From assembly GCF_009739905.1 (NCBI RefSeq), contig NZ_CP034279.1, positions 6,944,001 through 7,008,000 of the forward strand: 64,000 bases of DNA, given 5' to 3'. The notes beneath the pieces were generated by a model. That model had not been told where the DNA came from and made no database searches. It saw only the letters and a list, made by a program, of their open reading frames with translations. How positions within the stretch are numbered: the first letter of the stretch is position 1; the number at the start of each line of letters is the position of its first letter. Source of the DNA: Streptomyces ficellus (GTDB lineage: Bacteria > Actinomycetota > Actinomycetes > Streptomycetales > Streptomycetaceae). The position numbers and the translations under genes are program-made. Shown here piece after piece: positions 16,308-24,018 of this stretch.

Positions 16308-16610
16308 GTATCCCCCCAGGACGCACGGTGTACGACGGGCGACGCGCCTGTCGCTCCGGCCCCGAAGATACATACCAACCGGTTTAGTTGCTACCCGGTC
16401 CTTCGCAATGGGCATATGACGTGAGTACGGTGTGTAAGCGGCGCTGGTCCGTTATCGGGCATTTCCCGGTGCTGTGCGCACGCCTGAGGTGGCGTCAGTC
16501 GACGGTACGGGGGGCGGCTCCGTCACCGTCAGTCGGCGTCAAGGGCGTCGGGGGCGGTCCGAAACCCGGGACGCCGGGTGCCGGACGCCGTGCGGCCTCG
16601 CCCAACAGGT
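16308..16610. other. Intergenic region upstream of the AfsA-type gene
   Basis: Contains the ARE-like element at 16366-16391 and, further out, AT-richer sequence around 16410-16460 that could carry promoter elements. No convincing gene is seen on either strand. The far end abuts the stop of the SRPBCC gene. Confidence 0.6.
16366..16391. promoter_or_regulatory. ARE-like operator upstream of the AfsA-type gene
   Basis: AGATACATACCAACCGGTTT continues to AGTTGC. The ATACCAACCGGTT core matches the strongest part of known autoregulatory elements around a central AACCGGTT palindrome. It lies 59 bases upstream of the synthase ATG. A receptor bound here would repress signal synthesis. Confidence 0.72.
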
Positions 16611-17141
16611 TCAATGGCCGACGTGTTCGGCGTCCGACTCCAGCGCCGCTTTCAGGCGCTCCAGCGTGGTGCGGATGTTGCGCCGCTGGAAGTCCGCGAA
16701 CGTGTGTCCCCGGGTCGCGATCCGGTCGAAGGCGTGGGCGAGCGCGTCGGGCCACGCCCGCCGGTCGTCGGTCCAGGTCTCGGTCACCCGCGTACCGCCC
16801 TCCACGGGCTCGAAGCGGTACTCCCAGGTGGCGATCGCTCCCGGCAGCCGGGGCCGCCGTACCCCGATGGCGTGCACCCGGAACGCGAAGCGCTCACCGG
16901 CGTCGGCCGCCGTCACCGTGCACCGCGTCGTCCAGCTGAAGGCGCCGCGCTTGTTGTGCCCTTCGAAGACCATGCCCACGTACGTGCCGCCGCGTTCCCC
17001 GGGAATCGGCCCGCGGACCGTGGCACCACGGTTCTCGGGGCTCCAGCGGCCCATGGCCGTCGGGTCGCCGACCTTCTCGTACACGGTCATGGGGTCGGCG
17101 TTGATCACGATGCTGTCCGACACGGACATGGTGCGGGGCAT
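16611..17141 (-). CDS. SRPBCC family protein (polyketide cyclase/dehydrase-like)
   Basis: 176-residue START-like protein. The N-terminal strand SVSDSIVINADPMTVYEKVG and the segment MGRWSPENRG match the polyketide_cyc2 group, and the long C-terminal helix (RNIRTTLERLKAALE) closes the fold. It binds a hydrophobic ligand in an alpha/beta cavity; most members are not true cyclases. The ATG at 17141 has GGAGG eight bases upstream. It is divergent from the TauD-type dioxygenase gene with about 200 bases between. Ligand and role are unknown. Confidence 0.8.
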   Translation of the reverse strand: MPRTMSVSDSIVINADPMTVYEKVGDPTAMGRWSPENRGATVRGPIPGERGGTYVGMVFEGHNKRGAFSWTTRCTVTAADAGERFAFRVHAIGVRRPRLPGAIATWEYRFEPVEGGTRVTETWTDDRRAWPDALAHAFDRIATRGHTFADFQRRNIRTTLERLKAALESDAEHVGH

Positions 17142-17337
17142 GGCTGTGCCTCCTCGTCGCCGGCTGTCCCGTACAGCGCGGACCCCACACCCTACTCATC
17201 AGTAAGGAGGTGCGGCAGGGGCGGTACGGAGACGACGCGGCTCGCCCCCGGCCGGCCCGGCGGTTGTCGGCACCGGGCAGGGGGAAGGCTCGTGGCGCTC
17301 GCGGTGCCCGGCCGCGGGGCGCGTCGTGGAGGTGGGC

Positions 17338-18282
17338 ATGGTCACAGCCGAACCCGTCGCCTTCGGTGGCCCCAAGGCCTGGAGCCGGGACACGGCGCGT
17401 GGAGACGACTGGCTGATCCGCCTGCCCGTTGAGTGGGCGGAGTCCCTCCGGGCCTTGACGCCGGCCGGAACCGCACCCGGCACCGGCACCGGGGCCGCAC
17501 CCGCATCCGGAGCCGGAACCGCACCCGGAGCCGTTCCGCCACCCCTGCCGAGCGCTCTGCCGGCCCGAGTGGCGAGCCGGCTGCGCGACGGCCCCGGGGT
17601 CGTGGTGCTGCGCGGATGGCCGCTGGACGGCCGGAGCGAGGCGGAGTGCTCCGCCCTGGCCAGATGGTTCTGCGGCCACCTGGGCACTCCGCGACCGTCG
17701 GACACGGCCCAGGGGCACGTCATCGTCACCGCCCGCCTGCCGGCCGGCCACCCCGACGCGGCCCACGGGCCGGCGGACGACCGCGAGCTGGCGTTCCACA
17801 CCGATCGCGCCGGCCCACCCGGCCCACCACGGCTCCTCGGGCTGCTGTGCGTGCGTCAGGCGGCGCACGGCGGCGAGTCCCTGCTCGCCAGCGGACACAC
17901 CGTCCACGACCGGCTGCTCGTCCGCAACCCCACCGCGCTGCCGCGCCTCCACCAGGACTTCCACTTCGGCCGCGGCGACGGCTTCGACCGCGTCTATCCC
18001 GTCTTCCGCCGGGACCACCACCGTCTCCGGGTGCGGTACAACCGGCACTGGATCGGGCGCGGCCACCGGGAGGCCGCCGCGCCCCTGTCGCCCGCGGACC
18101 TGGCCGCGCTCGACGCCTTCGACGACGTCCTGGCCGATCCGGGTACCGCCGTCCGGATCCGTCTCCGTCCCGGGGACTTCCTGCTGCTGGACAACACGGC
18201 CGTCCTGCACGGCAGAACCGCCTTCGTGGACGCTTTGGACCCACAGCGCCGACGGTGCCTGGTCCGGGTGTGGGTGGACTGA
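17338..18282 (+). CDS. TauD/TfdA-type Fe(II)/2-oxoglutarate dioxygenase
   Basis: 314-residue protein with the TauD fold. The iron ligands are HTD at about 154-156 and the distal His in VLHGRTAF (about 290). The 2-oxoglutarate-binding Arg lies near RRRCLVRVWVD at the C terminus. Members hydroxylate amino acids or small acids, often as free or carrier-bound residues in peptide biosynthesis. An Ala/Pro/Gly/Thr-rich insert lies at 42-70. The ATG at 17338 has GGAGG five bases upstream. The NRPS cluster is 6 kb away and separated by other genes, so a link is only a possibility. Confidence 0.8.
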   Translation: MVTAEPVAFGGPKAWSRDTARGDDWLIRLPVEWAESLRALTPAGTAPGTGTGAAPASGAGTAPGAVPPPLPSALPARVASRLRDGPGVVVLRGWPLDGRSEAECSALARWFCGHLGTPRPSDTAQGHVIVTARLPAGHPDAAHGPADDRELAFHTDRAGPPGPPRLLGLLCVRQAAHGGESLLASGHTVHDRLLVRNPTALPRLHQDFHFGRGDGFDRVYPVFRRDHHRLRVRYNRHWIGRGHREAAAPLSPADLAALDAFDDVLADPGTAVRIRLRPGDFLLLDNTAVLHGRTAFVDALDPQRRRCLVRVWVD

Positions 18283-18406
18283 GTGGCCGCGCCGCCGGGG
18301 GAGTACCGGACCAACACGAGGGAAGCCGGTTACAGCGTAGGAGGCAACGCATCTGGTACTGGTTCGGAAGGACCTGAGCCCTGCTCACCCCTGACGAGGA
18401 GAACGC

Positions 18407-18724
18407 ATGTCCACGTACGTCATCACTGTTCCGGGCACCTTCCTCAGCGATCTGACGGACAGCGCACGAGTCGCCGTCGAACAGCGGCTGCGCTCGGCGG
18501 ATCCGCACCGGACGGCTCTGGGGAAGCAGGAGGACCTGGACGTGCTCACCGTCAACGACAACGGCACGTTCAGCATCCACGTCGAGGTGGAGGCGGACGA
18601 CAGCCGCACGGCCGAACGGCGCGCACGGGAAACCGCCGCGGGCGCACTGCGGGAGGCCGGCTACACCCCCGAGCAGGCGCCCCTCGGGCCGGCGGTGGTC
18701 ACCGGCATCGACAACCAGGCCTGA
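18407..18724 (+). CDS. Conserved hypothetical protein (105 residues)
   Basis: Small soluble acidic protein with the mixed pattern TYVITVPGTFLSDLTDSARV, a central strand LTVNDNGTFSIHVEVEADDS and a C-terminal helix AERRARETAAGALREAG. A single alpha/beta domain is likely. No signal peptide, membrane segment or metal motif is seen. The ATG has a good GAGGAG site eight bases upstream. It precedes an exporter gene on the same strand by 79 bases. I do not recognise the family. Confidence 0.7.
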   Translation: MSTYVITVPGTFLSDLTDSARVAVEQRLRSADPHRTALGKQEDLDVLTVNDNGTFSIHVEVEADDSRTAERRARETAAGALREAGYTPEQAPLGPAVVTGIDNQA

Positions 18725-18803
18725 TCACCGCCGACCCGCGGCGCGCCACCGGACGGACTGCCTTCCACTGGCGCACCGACCATGGGCGGGTTGTGCTGAT
18801 GGC

Positions 18804-20240
18804 ATGGGATCGACGGCTTCTCGGGCACCAGCGGCTTTCTTAGGAAGGCGGGCCGGGGCGTTCGTCGCGGTGTCGATCGCCCTGTTCGCCATCCAGCTCG
18901 ACTTCTTCGCGCTGAACCTCGCCATCCCCGGGATCGCCGAAGAGCTGGACGTGACGGTCTCGGCCGCCCAGTGGGCCCTGTCCGCCTACATGCTGGCCGT
19001 CGGCTGCCTCTTCATCGTGGGCGGCCGACTGGGCGACCTCCTCGGCCGCCGCCCGGTGCTTCTGAGCGGCACCGCCCTGTTCGCCGCCGCCTCCGTGGGC
19101 TGCGCCCTCGCGCCCACCCTGGAACTGCTCGTGATCGCCCGCGTGGTCCAGGGCGCGGGCGCGGCGCTGGTGTTCCCCGTGTCCGTCTCCGTCATCACCA
19201 ACACCTTCCCCGAGGAGCGGCGCGCCCGGGCGCTCGGCGCGATGTTCGCGCTCGCCAACGTCGGTACGGCGCTCGGGCCGTTCGTCGGCGGCGGGTTCAC
19301 CGACGGCCCCGGCTGGCGGTGGATCTTCTGGCTGCTGGCTCCGCTGAGCGCCCTCGCCCTCCTGATCGCCCTCCGTTATGTCCCCGACTCGCGCGACGAG
19401 TCCGCCCCCCGCCAGGTCGACCTGCCCGGCTGCCTGGCCGTCGTGATCAGCCTGGCCGCCCTGACGCTCGCCGTCGAGCGCGGCAGCGCCTGGGGCTGGG
19501 ACCACGCGCGCACCCTCCTGCTGCTCGGTGTCGCCGTCGCCGCCGGCTGCCTCTTCGCGTGGCGGGAGCGCACCTGCCGGCACCCGCTCGTCGACTTCCG
19601 GCTCTTCCGCAACGTCCGCTTCGACCTGGTCACCGTCATGGGGTCGGTGTGCAACATGGGGTACGCGGTGACGGTCTTCCTCGCCACCCTCCAGCTGCAG
19701 CAGGTACGGGGGCTGTCCGCGCTGCTGGCCGGCACCGTGTTCCTGGCGCCCGCCCTCATGGTCGCCCTCTCCGGACCGCTCGGCGCATGGCTGTCCCTCC
19801 GCCTGCCGCCCACCACCGTGATGGCCCTCGCCGGGGCGGTCGCGGGCACCGGCATGATCGGCCTGAGTCTCGTCTGGGCCTGGTGGCTCTACCTGCCGGT
19901 CTTCACCTGGTGCGCCCTCGGCCTCGGCCTCGGCTGGACCTTCTCCAGCGTGGCCACCCAGCAGGTCGTGACACCGGCCCGCGCGGGCGAGGCCTCGGGC
20001 GTCGTCCTGACGAGCCTGGTGACCCTGGGGGCCATCGCCCTCGCCGCCGCTGCCGCCGCCATCACCGAACTCGTCCCCCGTACGGGTCCGGAAGCCGCCT
20101 ACGACACCATCCTGAGGGTCGGCGGCGTCGTCATCCTGGTCGCCTCCGTCCTGGTGCTGCTCGTCCGCCGGTGGCTCGCCGCCCGCGGCGTCCTACCGCC
20201 CGGCGGTCAGGAGGCCGCGGGAAGCCACTTTGGGGGGTGA
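18804..20240 (+). CDS. MFS drug exporter, DHA2 (EmrB/QacA) type
   Basis: 478-residue polytopic protein with the MFS pattern. The first helix includes ALFAIQLDFFALNLAIPGIA, with the DHA2-type motif D1 region. The loop 2-3 motif GGRLGDLLGRRPVLL is followed by the motif-C helix ALGPFVGGGFTDGPGWRW. Fourteen membrane segments are predicted from the hydrophobic blocks. It likely exports hydrophobic compounds by proton antiport. The ATG at 18804 lacks a strong ribosome site. No TetR regulator lies next to it, so control and substrate are unknown. Confidence 0.88.
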   Translation: MGSTASRAPAAFLGRRAGAFVAVSIALFAIQLDFFALNLAIPGIAEELDVTVSAAQWALSAYMLAVGCLFIVGGRLGDLLGRRPVLLSGTALFAAASVGCALAPTLELLVIARVVQGAGAALVFPVSVSVITNTFPEERRARALGAMFALANVGTALGPFVGGGFTDGPGWRWIFWLLAPLSALALLIALRYVPDSRDESAPRQVDLPGCLAVVISLAALTLAVERGSAWGWDHARTLLLLGVAVAAGCLFAWRERTCRHPLVDFRLFRNVRFDLVTVMGSVCNMGYAVTVFLATLQLQQVRGLSALLAGTVFLAPALMVALSGPLGAWLSLRLPPTTVMALAGAVAGTGMIGLSLVWAWWLYLPVFTWCALGLGLGWTFSSVATQQVVTPARAGEASGVVLTSLVTLGAIALAAAAAAITELVPRTGPEAAYDTILRVGGVVILVASVLVLLVRRWLAARGVLPPGGQEAAGSHFGG

Positions 20241-20467
20241 CCCCAGGGGGCGGGGTGCTTCGAACGGTTCGCCGCGCGCCCTCCGGCTATCTCCGCCTCG
20301 CGCTGGGTAGCAATGCCGGCAGGCGAGAGGGGCGAGGTGCCAAGGGCGAGGGGAGAGCGGCATGCGGTGTCGGAGGGGCGGCCGGGCCGTGTTACGGCGA
20401 CACTCGGGACGGGCGCGGACGGGCTCGTGCGGTGGCTGAGGGATGGCCGCCGGAAGAGGAGCCGGCC

Positions 20468-20671
20468 ATGACCGTGCACACGACGGAGACACCTGAGATC
20501 ACGACGACCGAGTGCCGGGCGTGCGGCGCGCAGGTGTCCGGTCTGAACGGGAGGTACGCCTGCGGCGTGTGCGGGTGGGTCAACGCCTGGTCCGAGGGCC
20601 ACAGCGCGCTGCCCACCGCGGCGCAGGACCCCGACTACCCGGATCCGGCCACGGGCGCGGGCACGGCCTGA
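20468..20671 (+). CDS. Small zinc-ribbon protein (67 residues)
   Basis: Two knuckles, CRACGAQ and CGVCGW, separated by about 13 residues predict one bound zinc. The flanks are disordered and rich in Thr, Pro and Asp. The ATG has GAGGAG eight bases upstream. The gap 20241-20467 before it shows no other gene. No function is known; such ribbons often bind protein or nucleic acid. Confidence 0.7.
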   Translation: MTVHTTETPEITTTECRACGAQVSGLNGRYACGVCGWVNAWSEGHSALPTAAQDPDYPDPATGAGTA

Positions 20672-20767
20672 GCGCATGCCGGACCCCACCGGCCCCGACA
20701 GCGGGGCGGTGGGGTGGTGCGTACGAACGGGCCGTGGACGGGGTGCCGTTGTTACGGTCCGGCGGGC

Positions 20768-21265
20768 TCAGGCCGCCGGGGAGACCCGTGTCTGCAGGGC
20801 GGTCGCCTTGCGCAGGAGTCCCCTCGCGATGACCATCAGCATCGCGAACGAGGCGCCGACACCGACGGCCACGAGTGCGGCGGCCAGGGCGCCCAGCACG
20901 TCCATGCCGTCGTCGGGGGAGGGGATGTCGGCCAGGGCCAGGTGACCGGAGACCCCGAGCGCCAGCAGCGTCGCGGCGAGGGAGGACCCGATGATGGTGT
21001 CGACCCACCGGAAGGCCCCGGGCGTGAAGATCGAGCCGCGCTGGACCATCGTGAGCAGCCTCCAGAGCGCGACGAGCGCCACCTGGACACAGACGACGCC
21101 GACGATCGCCACCGCCACGTAGGGCGCGGTGAAGGGGGCGTAGGCGGGGAAGCGGTCGGCCTCGTCGGCCGCCGCCGTCGGAATGACGACGAACTGGCCG
21201 AACAGGCCGCCCAGTATCGCTACGGCGATGCCTGCCCGGAGTACCGCGATCAAGAGTGGCTGCAT
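20768..21265 (-). CDS. DUF2975 membrane protein
   Basis: 165-residue protein with four hydrophobic segments, at about 5-28, 47-70, 90-110 and 125-150. The motif LLTMVQRGSIFTPGAFRWVD between segments 2 and 3 is diagnostic for DUF2975. In many bacteria these genes are followed by a small XRE regulator (YozG type); none is present here. The ATG at 21265 has no clear ribosome site. An inverted repeat CAAGT-7-ACTTG at 21292-21308 lies in the upstream gap and could be an operator. Function is unknown. Confidence 0.78.
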   Translation of the reverse strand: MQPLLIAVLRAGIAVAILGGLFGQFVVIPTAAADEADRFPAYAPFTAPYVAVAIVGVVCVQVALVALWRLLTMVQRGSIFTPGAFRWVDTIIGSSLAATLLALGVSGHLALADIPSPDDGMDVLGALAAALVAVGVGASFAMLMVIARGLLRKATALQTRVSPAA

Positions 21266-21456
21266 GGGTCGATTATCGAGACGTGTGATCTCAAGTCAAC
21301 CCAACTTGGCCGATTTGCATACGCTTTGACGTCTTTCCGCTGAGGCACCCGGTCCAAGGCCGGGACGGAAAACCAGGTGACCGCGACGCCCGGTGACGGG
21401 CACCATCGCGGGGTCTCGCCGAGCCGTCGAGAACGGGAGCCGTGGGGAGAGGGCAC

Positions 21457-22089
21457 ATGGTGAAGCACGCTGAGGCGTCGGAGGAAGAGATCGCCCCCGG
21501 CATCCTGCGGAAACTCGACCGGGCGGTACGCACGGGAGAACTCGTGCGCATACGCCGCTCGATCGCGCACGCCGACCGGATCGAGGGCTTCGTCGTCGGT
21601 GTGAGCCCCGCCTGGACGCTGATCGCGCCCTGCTCGGACGTACAGATCGACGGATGGGCGGCCGTCCGTACCCCCGACATCGTCAAGGTGCGCCGACGGG
21701 GCGACGACACGTGCCTCACCGTCCGGGCGCTCCGCCGCCGCGGCCAGTGGCCGGTCCGGATGCCCGGGCGCGCCGTCCCGCTGGACGGGCCGGCCGCACT
21801 GGCGGAGAGCGCCGCCGACGGGTTCGGCCTGATCACGGTGCACGCCGAGCGGCGCCGGCCGGACGCCTGCTGGATCGGCGCCCTGACGGCGGTGCGTCGC
21901 GCGTCGCTGCGGGTGCGTGAGGTGGACCCCGACGCGCGTTGGCAGGACGACGTGACCACGTTCCGCTTCAAGGACATCACCCGGATCGACTTCGGTGGCC
22001 GCTACGAATCGGTTCTGCGGGAGTTCGCCGGTCCGGCTGCCCGCCCCGGGCCGCCCTCATCCGCTCGGCCAGGACGAACGTCACGCTGA
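21457..22089 (+). CDS. Hypothetical protein with two probable beta-barrel repeats
   Basis: 210-residue soluble protein. Two regions look like repeated small barrels of Sm/SH3 type. One runs through SIAHADRIEGFVVGVSPAWT to TPDIVKVRRR. The other runs through LITVHAERRRPDACWIGALT to FRFKDITRIDFGGRYESVL. The tail is Pro/Arg-rich and disordered. The ATG at 21457 has GGGGAGAGGG upstream; a GTG five codons earlier is possible. Its last 113 bases overlap the 3-prime end of the convergent DUF817 gene. I do not recognise a named family. Confidence 0.65.
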   Translation: MVKHAEASEEEIAPGILRKLDRAVRTGELVRIRRSIAHADRIEGFVVGVSPAWTLIAPCSDVQIDGWAAVRTPDIVKVRRRGDDTCLTVRALRRRGQWPVRMPGRAVPLDGPAALAESAADGFGLITVHAERRRPDACWIGALTAVRRASLRVREVDPDARWQDDVTTFRFKDITRIDFGGRYESVLREFAGPAARPGPPSSARPGRTSR

Positions 22090-22804
22090 TGAGCAGCGCC
22101 CAGGCACCGAACTTGGTGAGCGCCACCGGCTCCCACCCGTCGAGCTGGTGGGGGTAGCTCCAGGCACCCACATAGGTGGCCGCGTTCTCGGCGACCCACA
22201 GGAAGAAGCCGATCAGGACGAACGACACGGCCAGCGGCATGCGGTAGCGGCGCCGGCCCACCGTGAACCCGACCCACGCCCCGGCGGTCACCGCGACCAT
22301 CGCGGCGGCCAGCGGCCAGCGCAGGTCGGGCAGCCAGTGATGGGTGAAGAAGTTGACGTACACCGCGGCGGCGACGACGGCGGTCGCCGCCACGCGGTAT
22401 CCGGTGAAGCGCAACTCGAACAGGTGCCACGCCCGGCAGACGTAACCGGCCACCGCGGCGTACATGAACCCGCCGTACAAGGGCACACCGGCGATCTTGG
22501 TCACCGCGTCCTCGGGATAGCTCCACGATCCCAGGCGCACCTTGACCAGCTCGAACAGCAGCCCCACGACATGGCACGCCGCGATCACCAGCGTGTCCCG
22601 CCGGCTCTCCCACCCCAGCCGGCGGGCGGCCCACGTCAGCAGCAGGCCGTAGACGAGTACCAGGTCGTACCGCGCGATGGGGAGCTCCGGCAGCGCCCGT
22701 GACACCGCGATACCGCCGAGGAGCGCCACCGCGTACGCGCAGCACCGCGCCTGGAGGACCGCGAACCTGGCCAGCTGACCCGCGCCGCTGAGGAATGTGT
22801 GCAT
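21977..22804 (-). CDS. DUF817 integral membrane protein
   Basis: 275-residue protein with about eight hydrophobic segments. Diagnostic segments include ELVKVRLGSWSYPEDAVTKI, PLYGGFMYAAVAGYVCRAWH, HHWLPDLRWPL and GAWSYPHQLDGWEPV. DUF817 proteins are membrane proteins of unknown role. The ATG at 22804 lacks a clear ribosome site; an in-frame GTG at 22828 is an alternative. The hydrophilic C-terminal tail overlaps the neighbouring convergent gene by 113 bases. Confidence 0.82.
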   Translation of the reverse strand: MHTFLSGAGQLARFAVLQARCCAYAVALLGGIAVSRALPELPIARYDLVLVYGLLLTWAARRLGWESRRDTLVIAACHVVGLLFELVKVRLGSWSYPEDAVTKIAGVPLYGGFMYAAVAGYVCRAWHLFELRFTGYRVAATAVVAAAVYVNFFTHHWLPDLRWPLAAAMVAVTAGAWVGFTVGRRRYRMPLAVSFVLIGFFLWVAENAATYVGAWSYPHQLDGWEPVALTKFGAWALLISVTFVLAERMRAARGGQPDRRTPAEPIRSGHRSRSG

Positions 22805-23093
22805 GCCGGGAAGGACGCCGCAGGTCACGCGATGGTTCGCCGCTGCTGCGCTGCGTGCCGCCGGCCTCCTCACCACCACCCGCACGGGCCACTCGGTCCA
22901 CCACGCGCGCACACCCCTCGCGGAGCTGCTCCTTGCCGGTGGGGCACGGAACTGAACGGCTCGGTGTGACAGGCGCGTTGGCCGCACATGCCGCCCCCCA
23001 TCCGGCCGGGACCAACACACTGCGGCGCTCGGGAACAATCCGGCCCGCCCCCGCGTTCACCGAACGCCTGTAGCCCAGAACCGAGGGAGTTCC

Positions 23094-23792
23094 GTGCCCG
23101 AAACCGCGCCCATCACCGGCGTGACCGCCCTTCCGTCGCTCACCGTCCAGGCCGAGCGCCTGATCGAACGAGGGGTGCACGAGGTGGCGGGGATCGCCGC
23201 CGCCGACCTGCGCGCCTTCGCCGAGACCGCCGAGACCGCCGACGCCGCCGAGGCCGGGGCCGCCACGGAGGCCGGGAGCGGCGGCCGAACGCTGCTCGCC
23301 CTGCACCCGGACCGGGTGCCCGCCAGCGCCCTGGCGCCCCTGCTCCGCCGCGACGACAAGCCCGGGTTCGTGGTCGTCGACATGCCCGACGCCGACGACT
23401 TCGCGCCGCTCGACGGGCTGGAGCTGCCCGATGCCCCGTTCTACCTCGTCACCGGCCTCGACCGCGGCGACCACATGGCGAACTGGAGCCCGGACGAGGC
23501 CCTGCCCGCCCTCACCGAGGAGGGGCGCACCCCGCTGCTGCTCACCGAGGGGATCCACTGGGTGCTCCAGCAGCCCGAGGTGCTGGAGCGGAACCACTGC
23601 TTCATGACCATCGGGTCCCGCCTGCGCAAGGCCAACGGCACCCTGGACGCCCGTACGCCCGCCATCTGGATCAGCAACGGCACCGGGCGCGACGGCCGCG
23701 AGCGGCGCAACGCCCCCAAGGTCGGCTGGTGCTGGGCGGGCAACCGGCACACCTGGCTGGGCTTCGGCTCCGCCACGGGCCGCCGGCCCTGA
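23094..23792 (+). CDS. DUF5701 family protein
   Basis: 232-residue soluble protein. The conserved core reads PFYLVTGLDRGDHMANWSPD, then PLLLTEGIHWVLQQPEVLER and HCFMTIGSR, ending GWCWAGNRHTWLGFGSA. This set is typical of the actinobacterial DUF5701 group, which is often annotated hypothetical. An Ala/Glu-rich insert lies at 40-62. The GTG start has GAGGGAG six bases upstream. A perfect 13-bp hairpin terminator follows 20 bases after the stop. Function is unknown. Confidence 0.78.
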   Translation: MPETAPITGVTALPSLTVQAERLIERGVHEVAGIAAADLRAFAETAETADAAEAGAATEAGSGGRTLLALHPDRVPASALAPLLRRDDKPGFVVVDMPDADDFAPLDGLELPDAPFYLVTGLDRGDHMANWSPDEALPALTEEGRTPLLLTEGIHWVLQQPEVLERNHCFMTIGSRLRKANGTLDARTPAIWISNGTGRDGRERRNAPKVGWCWAGNRHTWLGFGSATGRRP

Positions 23793-23811
23793 CCGACCGC
23801 CCGGGACGGCG

Positions 23812-23845
23812 GTGCCGCAGCTGACCGGGAGTTCAGCTGCGGCAC
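23812..23845 (+). terminator. Strong hairpin terminator after the DUF5701 gene
   Basis: GTGCCGCAGCTGA and TCAGCTGCGGCAC form a perfect 13-bp stem with an 8-base loop, 20 bases after the stop codon. There is no T-tract, as is common in Streptomyces. Confidence 0.8.
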
Positions 23846-23949
23846 TCCCCACACACCGGGCACGGAGGAGTGGACCGGCCCGACGCCGTGCGCCTGCCCG
23901 GCCCGGCGGGCGGCACACTGCGCCGGCCGGGTGATCCTCCGGCAAGCCG

Positions 23950-23993
23950 AACGCCACCGGACGCGCGGAGTGGTCCGCGTATCCGGTGGCGTT
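23950..23993 (-). terminator. Terminator hairpin of the NRPS operon
   Basis: The outer stem is AACGCCACCGGA with TCCGGTGGCGTT. The inner stem is CGCGGA with TCCGCG, separated by a two-base mismatch, with loop GTGG. It lies 26-69 bases downstream of the last NRPS stop at 24019. Confidence 0.8.
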
Positions 23994-24018
23994 GCCGCGC
24001 AGGCCCCCTCCGTCGCCC

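Noticed and set aside
21977..23957. Long minus-strand frame over the DUF5701 gene
   Set aside because: The opposite-strand DUF5701 and DUF817 proteins have recognisable motifs and ribosome sites; this frame does not.
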